From NCBI RefSeq assembly GCF_028583425.1, contig NC_072801.1:15520001-15584000 (forward strand): 64,000 nt of DNA, read 5' to 3'. A program made the translations under genes and the position numbers. This stretch comes from Eublepharis macularius. Lineage: Eukaryota > Chordata > Lepidosauria > Squamata > Eublepharidae. Below, in pieces: positions 22,183 through 34,515 of the stretch (positions are counted from its first letter, which is position 1; the number at the start of each line of letters is the position of its first letter). The notes beneath the pieces are model-generated. The model saw only the letters and a program-made list of their open reading frames with translations. It was not told the origin of the DNA and made no database searches.

Positions 22183-24922
22183 GGCCTCCGTAAAACATCG
22201 TCTTAAAATAAATTACTTTTACCCCAGGGTTTTATCAATACAGAGGCGAAAGAAGCACATTGGTGAAAAGCTATGTCACATCTGCTTCATACCAGGATTT
22301 AGACATTCCAGATGAATCAGAATAGAAGTTAGGCAACTTCTATTGCTATGCAGCTCTCTAGAGGTGGTGGCAGTGGGCATATAGCCACTGCGCACCCCTG
22401 GCCACTCTTCCTTAACCTGCTCCAAGAGAGCAGTGGTGGCAGCAGCTAGGAGCATCAGCCACCAGCCTGCCTTAGTGGCAGCAGCTGCATATCTGCATGA
22501 GAAAGCAAAAGGTGCTAGGAGCAGCAGCTGGACTGTGTTTTAACCAGTGATGCAAAAACCTGGAACCATCTGGTAGTGACCCCGCTAGACCCCTTACATC
22601 ATCTCTGCACTATCAGCTTCCAGCTGGTGCGCTTCTGTAATACAAAATCCAGAGGGCCTGGAGGTGGAGAAAGAGAGTGGCTGGGAAGGAAATACGTTAG
22701 CAGCAGGTATGAGGACTCAAGGCTGCCAGGGGGGCATTGCGCCACCTCTGTCTCAGCAGGCAGCCTAGCAAGGAGGGACCAGTCTGGCTCCAATTGGATA
22801 TAATTACCTGTTAGCGACTCGCTTCCCTCCCACTCCCTCCCCCTTGTGCATCTTGTCTCTTCCTTCGTAAGGAGCCTGAGGGCTGGTGCAGAGCCCGTGT
22901 CTTCTTTTCGTTGATGTACAGCACCTGCCAGCAACATTGTGTGTATTGTTATTTTAATTGCTGTGAGCTGCTTCAGGAGACAATTTTCCTCTGAAATGCA
23001 GGATAAATCTACAATAAGCCTCACTTCAGCGGCTGTGCACCCAGTTAGGCAACCTTAGGCAAGGCGCTCGTCTCTCACCTTCTTCCCCCCTCCTCCCCTT
23101 TACAAAATACTAGCCTACTGTACAGGGCCGTCGTAATGACAGCTACGAGGAAGGAAGTGTTTTGAACTGCACAAAATGTGCTTTTTGAATGTTCAGGCCG
23201 GCTCCCTTTGCTGCAAAGAGATTTGCAAGGTCATTTTTCGGTCGTATCGGTTTCCCAAATCACAGTGTTAGTGGGAGCCTGGGAAACTTGCTTTCAATGC
23301 CTGCCACTCTGGAATACAGGAGATAATAATTATAATGAAAAGAGAACCTCTGAGTATGTGTAGAGCACTTTTTTCAACACTTAGTGATCAAACGCAGCCC
23401 TCACATATCATCTGGGCACAGCAATCTCTGGTAGAGAGACGAGTTCTATAGCTGCTTTGGGCAGCGAAATTCATGGGGTGCCCGTCACGTTTGGAACTAT
23501 CTGGGATTTTGCTTGTGTTGCTTTTAGCACTACCAGCTCCCTACACCAGGTAAGGGTGAGTCCCAGAGTCTTCTGCAGTGATGCAAAGGATTCTGGGGCA
23601 TATTGTGAGTTCGCTTAGGGATGCCCTGATGAGATGGTGTGGCATCTTAGAGATGAACAGATTGGTTGTGGCATAAACTTTCATGGATTGCATTTTGCTG
23701 TTTAGATTTCTTTTCTCTTCTCCATCCAACATTGTTGTGTGTATATAGATCTGCCCACTTCATCAGGTGCATAAAGTTTGTTCCCCGTGGGCAGATGTAT
23801 ATACATACATGGTGAAGGGAAAAAACTCTCAACGGTGCAATTAGAAAAGCAATGAAATGCAGGACAGTAGATTCTCTAACATTTCTATACAAGTCTCAGC
23901 TGTATATAAGATAAGAATAGTGACGATTCTTCACAATACCATAGGGGTAACAGGTGATGACAAATTCCCAATAGACTCGCTAAACTTATGTAGTATAACA
24001 GGAAGCCATTGTGTTGGCAAGGCCAACAGATAGTGCCAAGTTTTCTGGTAAATTCTGATTCAGCAGCTTCATGCTGGAATTTATCCTTACCACGACCACC
24101 ACCACCCCTTTTAATAGCAACTTTCAGGTCAGCAGCAAAACTCCTGGTAGACTGAAATATTTTCATTAAGTCGTTTTTTCCCCAAGTATGTAATAATAGC
24201 TGGGGAAATGACATGATATCACACAGGCTAGCTTTACCCGCAGCTCCTTTTGTTAAAATACAATGCGCAGGAGGGGTAGGTGTGTATGCATTTGTGTGTG
24301 TGTTTTATGATTTACAAGAGAGGGATGTTTAAACAAGGGGGAGGGGAGTTTAAAATGTGCGGCATGCTTTTATTAACCATCACATGATGTAAAATCCGAT
24401 TCCCTTCAATCCCCAAATCTTGTTGCCTATTTTTGTGCCTCTGTTTGTTTGCTTTGGGATGCTGCTGCTCACTTCCTCTGCTCGTCTCCCTCCAGGCTCC
24501 GTTGCTCTATCTGGGCTGCGTTCTTCGAGCAGCTGTTGCAACTCAATCAACTTTTCTCTTCCCCCTCTCCCACCACCTGCCCCCTGAATGAGCGAGATCC
24601 GCTTCCACAACGTATGAAGTTCCCTGCCCACAAAGATCTTTTTTTAATGAGCCCGTTACCTTGATCAAACCTGCCTATTCTCACCCTCCCTAGTAAATGG
24701 ATACTTATCCATTTATCTATCTACCCATTTACTTGTAAGCTGAGCAATCGTCAGTCATTCACTCTGTAAAAATTGCTTCTGGATCTCAGCTTTAGCTTTC
24801 CCTCGAAAAGAAGTAAAGACTGAAAAGATTAAGACATTCCATATGTTGTTCAGGGTCAGGCCTGTCCTGTTGTCCTTGTCCCTGCTTATTCAGTTTCCCC
24901 AGTTTTGCTTTTGGGGGAGGAC
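22183..24922. other. Intergenic, no recognised gene; possible conserved and retroelement patches
   Basis: 23100-23350 is repeat-free and contains gcaaggtcatttttcggtcg and a tataattataatg-like segment, a candidate regulatory element. 23640-23800 contains cacttcatcaggtgcataaa, whose complement has the CTGATGAAGTG motif of some reptile retroelement tails. Remaining sequence shows nothing clear. Confidence 0.3.
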
Positions 24923-25124
24923 CAGGGCTTTTTTTCAGCGGGAATGCAGTGGAACGGAGTTCCGGAGCCCCTTGAAAATGGTCACATGGCTCCAGCGGCG
25001 CAGAGGGCAATCTGAACTCCCCTCTGTCTGGAGATCAGGGGGCGGGGCCACCAGCCATGTGACCATTTTCTCCGAGGGTAACCCACTGAGTTCCACCACC
25101 TCTTTTCCCAGAAAAAAAGCCCTG
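24923..25124 (-). mobile_element. hAT-type MITE, CAGGGCTTTTTTTC family (copy 3, short)
   Basis: Perfect duplication gggaggac (24915-24922, 25125-25132). The orientation is reversed relative to copy 1, and the left half of the central hairpin is largely deleted. Confidence 0.93.
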
Positions 25125-25294
25125 GGGAGGACCCTAACAAAATATCTCTAACAAAATATCGTCTCTGTGTGTTCTGATAATATTGCTATTTTTCAGGATT
25201 CGCTCCCTCCTCAATCAAATCTCTGGTGTGCGTTGGTGGATCTTCTTTCACATTATTGTTCCACTTTTCCCCGAGGGACAGTAGCCTAGAGGGT

Positions 25295-26155
25295 TCTTGA
25301 CTTCCCATTTTATGCTCACAACTAGAGATGGGCATGATCCGCATTACGATCGAAAAAAACCCACAATAATGGTGATCACATGATCATGACCTGGTGGATC
25401 GTGATCGTCCCCCACCAACGATCCAGCGATCAGGAGAGGCCTGGATCGTTGTGTTCGGGCTCGGATCGGACATTCAGGCGCCAGCAATCTATTCCCCTGG
25501 CAACAGAGCCAGGGGAAAGCCTGAGGTCTGTTTGCCCTCCTTCTGTCACCCTGGAAACCCAAATGGAAGCCCAGCTTTCCTTGATCAGCAGGGCTTCCTT
25601 CCAACCATGGAGCAGCAAAGCAGTCACAAGTTGGGAGAAGACACCCAGGGGAGGGAGGGGGAAGGGGGTGTTCTGTAGCCATGGGCACTCCAATCTCATC
25701 CCTGCAAACCCTGATAGGCAGCTCTGACGGCCAAACACAGACCTCCTGTGATAATGAATGGGACCTGAGGCGAGGCGGCTCGTCGGCGCCTCCCCGTGCC
25801 CACCAGGCCCGGCGGCTGCCGCCACCACCCACCTTCCCACATAGCTGGGGATAGCAGCATGGCCCGCTTTGGCCTCCATGGTCCACGATCCACAATTCAC
25901 GATCCGCGGCTCGGGAACGGGAGATGATCGGTGTGGATCGTTAATTCGGGATCGTCGCCAGCGCCAATCCACGATCAGCTGGATCGTTAATTTTTTGGGA
26001 TCGTGCCCATCTCTACTCACAACCACCCTCTGAGGTAGTTAAGACAGATAGAGAATGAGTGGCCCAGGGTGATTCAGTGAGATATATGGCTGAGGGGGGA
26101 TTTGAACCTGGGTCTCCATAGTCCTGTCCCAACCCCCTCTAATGGCAACGATATA
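25295..26155 (-). repeat. tRNA-derived SINE, antisense, split by a hAT element
   Basis: cccattttatgctcacaac (up to 25322) continues after the insertion as caccctctgaggtagtt, then gatttgaacctgggtctcc (complement of a box B region). The hAT element at 25323-26015 lies within it. Confidence 0.75.
25323..26015. mobile_element. Non-autonomous hAT element, TAGAGATGGGCA family (copy 2)
   Basis: tagagatgggcatgatcc to ggatcgtgcccatctcta with a perfect 8-bp duplication ctcacaac (25315-25322, 26016-26023). The ends are extended by many gatc-rich inverted segments (gatcgtgatcg, ccacgatccac). The interior 25490-25850 is GC-rich and makes long spurious frames on both strands. Confidence 0.95.
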
Positions 26156-26159
26156 CTGG

Positions 26160-26677
26160 CGCTCTGCAGATGCTTGCTTGTCTCTAGCACTCATGTATGA
26201 TCTCTAAGGCAGTGCAACTCTGCCCTTTCAGCGCCTAAAAACTCCTCAGGTGTATTTTGAACGGCTGCGTAGTGAGGATCCACTACCTGCGTCTACTGAA
26301 GTGTGTTCTAAAGCCACAAAGGCTTTTGCTGGAACAAAAATACTGTCAGTCTTTAAAGTGCCATAGGACTGCTGTTTTGTTTTATACAGGTGCAGTAATC
26401 CTGATATAATACATTCTGGTCGATTGATGAACTGTTTTTGTTTCCTTCCCAGCATTCAGGGGTGCGTATCAAAATGACGTCTTTCTCAGGGGCCAGAACG
26501 TCCAAGAGTCAGCCGCATTTGGCCTTTTGTTGGGTGCTTGCCTTCAGAGAACTGCATTATCTACACAGAGTGCTTCTGCTTTCGTGACTTTTCATTATTT
26601 TTCTGTGGAGGTGACGTCAGTCCTTTCTGTTTGGAATTCTGAATTAAGCAGCAGCCACTGCTACAGACCAAGAAGTC
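26160..26677. other. Intergenic with a repeat fragment
   Basis: 26335-26385 holds gtcagtctttaaagtgccat and tgttttgttttatac, a fragment of the repeat seen at 61700 and, more fully, at 29058. Otherwise unremarkable. Confidence 0.4.
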
Positions 26678-26688
26678 ACTGCTGCGCT

Positions 26689-27035
26689 TTTTTTTTTTAA
26701 TAAAATTTTTTATTGGTGAGTACATAGTTATTACATACATTCCCCATCATACCTAATTTATTTCAACCCCCACCCTTTCCCTCCCCCTCCTTATAGACTT
26801 CCAACAGCTTTCCAACCCTTAAATTATCTTATTACTTAACTTATTTTCCACTAAATTCTTCTAAATCATATATGTATTATATCTCTTACTCTAAGCATAT
26901 TCAAATTCTCTTATATATACTCTATCAAATCCACTAATATATCCATTCTCTACATCACTATTTAAACTGTATATTTTTGATAAAGTCTCTTAATAGTAAT
27001 ACTAGCTTAGGTTAATTAATAGCTAAATTTTCCCA
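26689..27035 (-). repeat. L1-type retrotransposon 3' UTR, antisense, 5'-truncated
   Basis: Starts with poly(T) and, on the minus strand, ends ccaataaaaaattttatt plus poly(A). Flanked by the 11-bp duplication actgctgcgct (26678-26688, 27036-27046). Only 3' UTR remains. Confidence 0.8.
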
Positions 27036-27145
27036 ACTGCTGCGCTCTTAAAGCCTGAACATTTTTTTTTAAAAAAAGCAGTGCCCTATTGGATCAGTCA
27101 GACCAAAATCGATCTAGTCCAGCATGCTGTTTCCACAAGCAGCAA

Positions 27146-27799
27146 GGCCGAATCCACACTTCCTTTTTATTTCCGCGTCTTTTTCGCAACCGCGGCACTG
27201 TTCAAGCAGATACTCACACGCTTTCCCATTCCGCGTGTTCCCCGCCATCACCAAGCCACAATTGCGCCTCCTTTCCATACCACGTGATAATGGCGGAAAT
27301 CTGTTTTTGCCTGGCCCAGCTGTGTGTCTAAATGCTATCATAGCGCATTTACACAATAAAGAAAGGTCGGTATACCAGAAAAGCTACTTTGTGAGCAACA
27401 GGGTTTCCGGAGAATGTTTTAATGTGACAAATTATTTTTCAAATTTGCCCACCATAACAACCAGCCAATTGTTAGAAAGTGGTCTGTGACGAGCAAAAAA
27501 TGGGCCAATCAAAGATGAGGGGGAGGGGACCTTGCCATTTCTTAAAAGTCGGAATATTGGTATAGCGCAAAATTAACTTTTTTTAAAAAAAAAAGGGAAG
27601 GGAAGTGCGCCGTCAACGCTGACAACGGAGAAGGGAACCGCCCACTCTAACGCTTTACTCAGTGGCGTGTGGAGAACTGATTGCACCACAAAGACGCACT
27701 GGGAGGGTGAATGTGATGATGCACAGCATGGTAGCGGAATGAACCCAACTGCCATGACTGCGCAAGATAAGCGGATGGTGAGTGCGTGTGGATTTGGCC
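27146..27799. mobile_element. GGCC-end MITE, long form (654 bp)
   Basis: ggccgaatccacacttcc and gcgtgtggatttggcc are inverted ends; caa flanks both sides (27143-27145, 27800-27802). The interior includes CpG-rich gcaaccgcggcactg and, at about 27548, ggtatagcgcaaaattaac. The copy at 57423 equals this one with the middle of roughly 370 bp removed. No transposase frame is present. Confidence 0.88.
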
Positions 27800-27802
27800 C
27801 AA

Positions 27803-29044
27803 GAAGACAAGAGCTTTTCTCTTCTGTTGCTCCCCAGAAGGAAAAGAGCTTCTGAAGGCAGAGGTTCTGTTTGGTATTTTGGCAAATACCCGTTGATAGA
27901 TCTACTCTTCTAGACCCATCTCAACTAGTGGCCATGACGAAATCTTGTCACAATGGATTCCATAAGTTAATTATGCATCGTGTGAGGAGGTTCTTTTCTT
28001 TTCCCATTCCCTTTCCTTTCCATAACCTGAATCTACAGCTCATCAATTTCATTGGGTGACCCAATATTACAATAAGGCTTCTGAACATGTACAGAACATC
28101 CCCCTCACCTTGCCATTGCCAGAGTTTAGGCAGTTGAACATCTGGACAAGCAGATGTAGGCACCGGGGGTCCTCATTCCCCGCGGAGGAAGTCAGGCTTC
28201 CAATCAGTTTGAGCCTTTGCACCTTGTTTTGTGGGAACTCTGAACCATCGGCTCTCTCATCTGTTGGCCTGTTGTAATTCCTTGCCTCACTTTGGCCCGA
28301 TGGCCGACTGGTTACTTCATGCCTTTTGGAGGAAGTGACTGGCACAGGGAAGAATGTTTCTTTTCCCCCTATAGTGTCAGCAGAAGCCAGCTGTGTGTCT
28401 AATCTTTGGATTTCATTCAACACTGATGTCAGGGGGGAGCAATGCGGAGGTTAAGGAGGTGAGGAGGGCTGGTTTCTCCCCACCGCCACAGTCTTGGCAT
28501 ACACATTGTCTTCGTGCCGCAACATCTTGAGTGGAAGGCTGGGGACAGACAGCCTTCAGCTGACAGGTTTATCTCTGCAGCGTCATCTTCCAGTGGCGAC
28601 AAGGAGTGAGGCGTGCTAGCATGAAGCTGTTTTGCCCGTAAGGGCATCTAGGGGCATGTCTGTAATTTAGGAGAGCAACTTATTAAAACTGCTTGCTGTA
28701 TTTCACCCTCATTATGGCAACCCTGAGACAGGTTTGTAGCATTCCCATTTTACAGATAGTGACTGGGAAAGTGAGGCTGGGAAACAATACCATGAGAAAT
28801 CCACAGCTGAGGTCATGGCTGGGCGTCTTGCTTCTTTAGAAAAGATAATAGCAGCTGCCACAGAGGGGCCTGATTTGGGTTGGGTCTGTGGCTTTAGAGA
28901 AGGCATTTTTAAATCGCAGTGTGTCCTGTAGGAGAAATGAATGCATAGTACACAGGTACTGATATATTCCCCTCCCAATAGCTTGAGAGGACAGTGATAC
29001 CGCTGGGGAAAGGGTGTAGGGGGAATGGATTCAGCTTCCATAGC
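27803..29044. other. Intergenic; antisense SINE fragment at about 28690-28880
   Basis: 28690-28880 includes ttcccattttacagatagtg and gaggtcatggctggg, matching an antisense tRNA-SINE. The rest is unique-looking and without a supported gene. Confidence 0.4.
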
Positions 29045-29057
29045 CTTTATCCAAATT

Positions 29058-29228
29058 AGAAAAGAGTCCAGTAGCACCTTTAAGACTAACCAATTTTATT
29101 GTAGCATAAGCTTTCGAGAACTTGATTCTCGAAAGCTTATGCTACAATAAAATTGGTTAGTCTTAAAGGTGCTACTGGACTCTTTTCTATTTTGCTACTA
29201 CAGACTAACACGGCTAACTCCTCTGGAT
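29058..29228. repeat. Inverted-repeat retroposon with 13-bp target duplication
   Basis: gagtccagtagcacctttaa ... ataagctttcgagaa is followed directly by its own inverse, then by a tail tttgctactacagactaaca. The 13-bp flanks ctttatccaaatt (29045-29057, 29229-29241) are far longer than hAT or the 3-bp families, so this was probably retroposed. A second copy lies at 62368. Confidence 0.8.
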
Positions 29229-29241
29229 CTTTATCCAAATT

Positions 29242-29885
29242 GTCCTCCTTTCTCCACAACAGCAGCTATTAGTTAAAAAAAAAAATCAAGAGATTCAGTC
29301 ACAGATTTTTTACTGTCTCCTCTACTTGCAGCCTTGGATCCAAATGTGTTGTGGTTAGAAAGTTGGACTAGTGCTGGAAAAACCCAGAAGCTAGGCTCAA
29401 GGCCAAACCGCAAGTGGCACCAGAGATCTATGACTGAAGCCCAGATTCTGTTTTAAAGTTCAAATTCTGATTGGAGGAACAGCTCTTACAAGGGAAGGGA
29501 TGTTGAATCCTTTCCCCTCAGCAAAGATGATACATTTGAACCTGCAGGGGTGATTTATACTGGGGAAACAGCCTTGGGTGGAGTAAACTCATCTTCTCCC
29601 CACTTAGATTAAAACCAGAACTTCCTGTACCTGTTTTAAAGAGAGCAAGGAAACCAGAATGCAACTCCCAAGCCACGTGATGTTTGACACAGACTTTAAG
29701 AGACAGTTGCTTGTTCACCAGGTGAGCTTCATGGCTGAGATTTGAACCTGGGTTTTCCACATTCTATCTTCAGTTTCCAGCCTTTACAATATAGAGAGGT
29801 AGACAGACACTCCCCCCCTCCCCCCATAATACAGCATCTTGAGAATCTCTTCCTGTCTTTAAAAAGCCAGTTTAATATTTGGAAC
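29242..29885. other. Intergenic; short antisense SINE piece
   Basis: 29715-29765 (gagcttcatggctgagattt, gaacctgggttttcc) is an antisense tRNA-SINE scrap. Nothing else recognised. Confidence 0.4.
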
Positions 29886-30127
29886 CAGGGCTTTTTTTCA
29901 GGGGGAATGTGGGGGAACAGAGTTCTGGAACCTCTTGAAAATGGTCACATGGCTGGTGGCCCCGCCCCCTGATCTCCAGACAGAGGGGAGTTGAGATTGC
30001 CCTCCGAGGGCAATCTCAACTCCCCTCTGTCTGGAGATCAGGGGGCGGGGCCACCAGCCATGTGACCATTTTCTCTGAGGCCAATCCACTGAGTTCCACC
30101 ACCTCTTTTCCCAGAAAATACGCCCTG
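29886..30127 (-). mobile_element. hAT-type MITE, CAGGGCTTTTTTTC family (copy 4)
   Basis: Perfect duplication tttggaac (29878-29885, 30128-30135). The central hairpin gagattgccctccgagggcaatctc is nearly perfect. Reverse orientation. Confidence 0.95.
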
Positions 30128-30307
30128 TTTGGAACTATGACAAAAAGAAGGGTTTAAACGTTTCTGTGTACAAAATCTAGAGTTAGGAGCTAGAGAGATG
30201 GAGACTGAGAAGGATGTTTGGTAATCAGAGGGTACAGCTCCAGTGCCTGGCATAAATCTTTGCACACCCAGTGATCGTTAGAGGCAGACTAAGTTGCTGT
30301 TTGTGAG

Positions 30308-30508
30308 AGCTAAGCTACAAGTGACACCTGACACAGGTTGGACACTTGTCAGCTTCCCTCAAGTTTTGATGGGAAATGTAGGCGTCCTGGTTTTACAGCT
30401 TGGCTCTCCATTACAGCTGCAAGACCAGGACTCCTACATTTCCCATCAAAACTTGAGGGAAGCGGACAAGTGTCCAACCTGTGTCAGGCGTCACTTGTAG
30501 CTTGGCTC
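30308..30508. mobile_element. Palindromic MITE, GRGCCAAGCTA family, long-arm subtype (copy 2)
   Basis: gagctaagctacaagtga to tcacttgtagcttggctc, tga on both flanks (30305-30307, 30509-30511). Arms with cttccctcaagttttgat and its inverse. Confidence 0.9.
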
Positions 30509-30511
30509 TGA

Positions 30512-31556
30512 GTTGTAGAATTTTCTTTCTTGGTGCAGAACGTGGACAGGGTCACGATACACAAACAGGCCCGGTATTAGCACGCTTCTGTCCAGAGCAC
30601 GGCCCCAGGAAGAGGTACAACATCATCCATCAACACATAGCCAGAAATCCCCAAGCTCCAGTCCATTACGTGTGTTCATAGATGCCTACTCATATCCTGA
30701 CCTCACTTTTTTCCCAGGGTTGGTGGCACCTGCTTTGTGGCGTGAAAAGTCCGATTTCTAGGAAGTGACTTTAGAGTCCTACATTCTGGAACATGAACTC
30801 ATGGGCTTTACCATGTGCCAGACCTTTTTTTTTTTTTTGCTTCTGCGCTGTAATGATGCCAAGTGTGCCATGAAGACTATTTGGCACGGGGTTATTGCTC
30901 CTCATGTGCTCCCCCTCCCCTTTCTGGCTCCGCCCTGAGCTAAAGGACACTCTTGTCTTGACTCTTGCCTTGCGGGCTACTGCCCCCCTGATAGCAGTGG
31001 GAATGTGCATTCACTCATTTGGGTTCTTTGGTTTGTTTTCCTTTCTTGAGTTATGCTTTTGCAATGCAATTGCAGTGTAATTTAGATTTATTATTGTGCT
31101 GATATATTAATTGTTGCTGCTTCGTGTCAGAGGTTCCTGGAAGGGAAGGAGAGAGGAGGTGCTGAGCTTCCCCCCCCCCCTTGCAAAGTGATAAAGATTT
31201 CCTGGATATTCAAACAGCCGTAATTTTTCACTTTGCTGTTTCCCAGCTGATACTCGCTTTCGGTATCACATAGCTGGAGGGCAAGCAAAACATCTGCAGA
31301 TGCATGTTTTTGGCCTTGGCTTTCCGTATCCTTATTGCTGCTGCCATGATCTTAGATAAGCCTCTAAGGTGAACACTCAATCTAGACTTAAAGGGCATGC
31401 TCACCAGTGGCCAGAAGACTGCATGCGTGTTACAGTGGACTACTTAACAGGGCAGTTGTCATTAAGTTCAGCAGTCCGGTTGATATGGGCCTTTCCTTTT
31501 TGTTGGGATGTAGACTTACAGTTCATAGTACCAGAGTGCAATGACAAACATGTAAA
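30512..31556. other. Intergenic; candidate conserved element 31085-31350
   Basis: A T-run sits at 30824-30837. 31085-31350 is repeat-free and contains gataaagatttcctggatat and ctgatactcgctttcggtat, the kind of sequence expected of conserved enhancers, but conservation is untested. Confidence 0.3.
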
Positions 31557-31756
31557 ATCATTTATTTACTTCATTTATGTCCTATCTTTCTTTCCAATGG
31601 GGACTCGAAGCAGCCTATATCCTTCTCCTCTCTTCCATTTTATCCTCTCTACAACACCTGAGAGTGTGTGACTGGCCCACAGTCACCCAGCAAGCTTCCA
31701 TGACAGGTTGGGGATTCCAACTGGGGTCTCCCAGGTCCTATTCCGGTACTCCAGTT
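31557..31756 (-). repeat. tRNA-derived SINE, antisense
   Basis: Reads tttatgtcctatctttcttt, ccattttatcctctctacaa, cactgg-type linker cagtcacccagcaagctt, then gattccaactggggtctccc (inverse of a box B region). Confidence 0.75.
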
Positions 31757-32130
31757 AAGAACATAAGAGAAGCCATGTTGGATCAGGCCGATGGCCCATC
31801 CAGTCCAACACTCTGCGTCACACAGTGGCCAAAAAAACCAGAGGTCTGCCAGTGGGGAAGGGACACTAGAAGCCCTCCCACTGATTGCCCCCCCCCAACA
31901 CCAAGAATAAAGAGCATCACTGCCCTAGACAGAGAGTTCCATCTATACCTTGTGGCTAATAGCCACTGATGGACCTCTGCTCCATGTGTTTATCCAGTCC
32001 CCTTTTGAAGCTGTCTGAATGAATGAATTTATTTGTGGTCAGAGACCATAACAATGGCAATGTCTATGCTTGAAGCTGCCACCACCTCCTGTGGCAGTGA
32101 ATTACTACCCCACACTCATTCTCAACTGCC
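31757..32130 (+). repeat. Interspersed repeat beginning agaacataagagaagccatg
   Basis: Carries ttggatcaggccgatggccc and ctctgcgtcacacagtggcc, then gaagctgccaccacctcctg. Short related pieces occur at 27088-27140 and, as a tail, 63425-63500. I take it for a CR1/L3-type remnant abundant in lizards. At about 32012-32065 it appears to hold a small (TGAA)n-tailed insertion. No frame. Confidence 0.6.
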
Positions 32131-32138
32131 TCCTTCTG

Positions 32139-32746
32139 CAGGGCCGGATCGAGGGAGGGCAGGGGGTGTAGTCTGCCCCTGGAGCCCCCAGGGAGGGGGC
32201 ACCGGGAGCAGCTGCCAGCTGCCAGAGGGCGTAGGCAGCCTCGCAGCCCCCCCCCCCGCGCTGCCTTTTGCCTGCCCCGCAGGACAGGGGCAGCTGGCTT
32301 GCCACGCACCCCCTGTCCTGCAGAGCAGGCAAAAGGCAGCGCCGGGGGGCTGCGGAGCCGTCCGCGCCGCGCTGCCTTTTGCCTGCCCTGTAGGGCAGGG
32401 GGTGCACGGCAAGCCAGCCGCCCCCTGTCGTGCGGGGCAGGCGAATGGCGCGGGCGGCCTCACAGCCCCCCGCGCTGCTTTTGCCTGCCCTGCAAACCGG
32501 CCGCCCCCTGTTCTTCGGGGCAGGTGAAAGCAGCGCGGGGCTGGGAAGCCGCCCGCGCCATTCACCGGGAGGCGAATGGCGCGGGCAGCTTCCCAGCCCC
32601 GCACGCTGCCTCCGTCCCACCCTGTGTGATGACGTCACCTAAGTGATGTCATCAAGCAGCGCGGGGAGCACACGCGCGCTGTGCACACATTCGAAGTCGC
32701 TAGCCTAGGGTTGCCCCGGGCGTGGGCAACCCTAGATCTGGCGCTG
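32139..32746. mobile_element. GC-rich hAT-type MITE, CAGGGCCGGATC ends
   Basis: cagggccggatcgag to gatctggcgctg with flanks tccttctg and tccttctt (7 of 8). The interior is a set of inverted tgccttttgcctgcccc / ggggcaggcaaaaggcag blocks and a short tagggttgccc...gggcaacccta palindrome at 32705-32734. Several overlapping open frames are repeat artefacts. Confidence 0.8.
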
Positions 32747-32886
32747 TCCTTCTTTCAGACATCTAGTTTATCTTGCCCAGTCTGAGACTCTGATCGCTCT
32801 TTCTCCCATCCTTTCCATCTGAGATCTTTTACGCTGGGGATGCCAGGAGAATTAACCTTGGGGCCTTCTGCATGTAAACTTATACA

Positions 32887-33286
32887 CAGGGCTTTTTTTC
32901 TGGGAAAAGAGGTGGTGGAACTCAGTGGGTTGCCAGCACAGGGGGAAACTCTTGGTGGGAGGTAGTGCCCCTGGTACCACATGCGTGTGCGCAAAGTGCG
33001 CGCATGCTTCCAGAACGACACAATGACGTCACTTTGGGTCAGCTGGAATAAGGGGGGGGTTAAAGTTTAAATTGCGCTTGGCAAAAATGGTCACATGGCT
33101 GGTGGCCCTGCCCCCTGACCTCCAGACAGAGGGGAGTTTAGATTGCCCTCCACGCCGCTCCAGCGTGGAGGGCAATCTAAACTCCCCTCTGTCTGGAGAT
33201 CAGGGAGCAGGGCCACTGGCCATGTGACCATTTTCAAGAGGTGCCGAAACTCCGTTCCACCATGTTCCAGCTGAAAAAAAGCCCTG
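32887..33286 (+). mobile_element. hAT-type MITE, CAGGGCTTTTTTTC family, long form (copy 5)
   Basis: Flanks cttataca and cttataaa (7 of 8). Contains a near-perfect hairpin from ctccagacagaggggagt (33119) through cgctccagcg to its inverse (33203). Keeps the extra ccagcacagggggaaactc block. Confidence 0.93.
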
Positions 33287-34515
33287 CTTATAAAGCTGCT
33301 GTTGAAACTTGCATTCCCAGAATATGAACTTTACAGTTCTCTACCTCTGGCTGGGATGATGACTTGCTACCTTTATATCCTGCTTTTTCTTTCATCAGGG
33401 AACTCAGGGAAACAGGCACAAAGTGCCTAAGAAATTTCTCATCCAGATGCTGACTGACAGGTTTAATTCCTGCTCAGTTGCTGAATCAGGTGCCTTCAGA
33501 CCATTCCCAGGACTAATATGCCATTGAGTCAGTTAGGAGGTCAGTTCAGGAAATCATGGGGAGGGATAGGGGTTTTTTTATATAAATTTTATTTAAAAAG
33601 AGAAAATAAAAATTCTCAACACGGCCTCATCTATGGATACTTAAATCCAGAGACTGGAGCCATGAAAAGACACAACAGATCTACATACCTGAAAAAATGC
33701 TCCAAGTTTGCAGAAAAACCTGAAATCCAATCCCCCCACCCGCTGTGTGTGTGTGTAAACAATGGATGGAAAACTATAAGTGGGGTCTTTGCAGAGCATA
33801 CTTGCCCTTCTGTATCACTCTTGTTTGGTCCACAATATTACTGCCATTTACTGCCATATTACTGCCTAGTAAATATGCCATTTACTAGGACAGTTTCTAT
33901 TGGGGTACAAGTTTATAAGTTAGCTGTCAGAACAAGTGTTACTGCTGAATTTTTGCCTGAAGTAAAATTTGTGATGTGTTTGGAGGGTGATCAACTAAAG
34001 CATCTGTTGGAATATTGTGAGGAGTGAAAGTATTTTGATGTGTTTCACAATACAGAGATCAGTTTCCCTGGAAGAAATGCTTTAGAAGCAAACTCTGTGC
34101 CCTCCGAGCCCTCATCCATCCCCAGGCGCTGCCCCCAAATCTCCAGGCATTTTCCATGCCAAAGCTGGCAACTCTTGAACTCAGCGCATGCTTGTAACTG
34201 CCAAATGTTTCCTCATTCGAGTTTAAATTTGGATAGATTCCTAGCGATAGTGCTCAGGTGAAAATACTTGTAACAATTTTGAAATAAGTTAAAAGACTAC
34301 CAGCATTGCTTGGTTTGGTGCTGGATGAGAGTTCTTTCAGAATTAGCAGCATATATAGCAGAGTGGTGTATTCTGTTAGAGTATCGATTAGGGACGGAGG
34401 AGATTCAACCTACCCATGCTGTCTGCTGGTGCTCTTGGGCCAGTAACTGCAACAGACCCAACTACACTCCTAGGAGCCTTCCTCCAAATTAAGGGGCTCT
34501 TTAATTGGAAGAGGC
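33287..34515. other. Intergenic, no supported gene
   Basis: 33518-34027 is open for 169 codons but has no domain, low-complexity lysine-rich start and no splice or homology support. A short (TG)n lies at 33746. 34355-34500 may be a worn SINE. Confidence 0.4.

Noticed and set aside
25344-26026. 183- and 198-codon minus-strand frames
   Set aside because: Lie wholly within a non-autonomous hAT element with perfect TSDs and show no transposase motif.
32033-32646. Several overlapping frames of 115-177 codons on both strands
   Set aside because: Products of inverted GC-rich repeats in a MITE; the same repeat translated in different frames.
33518-34027. 169-codon + frame
   Set aside because: No domain, biased start region with AT-rich repeat, no splice or homology cue.
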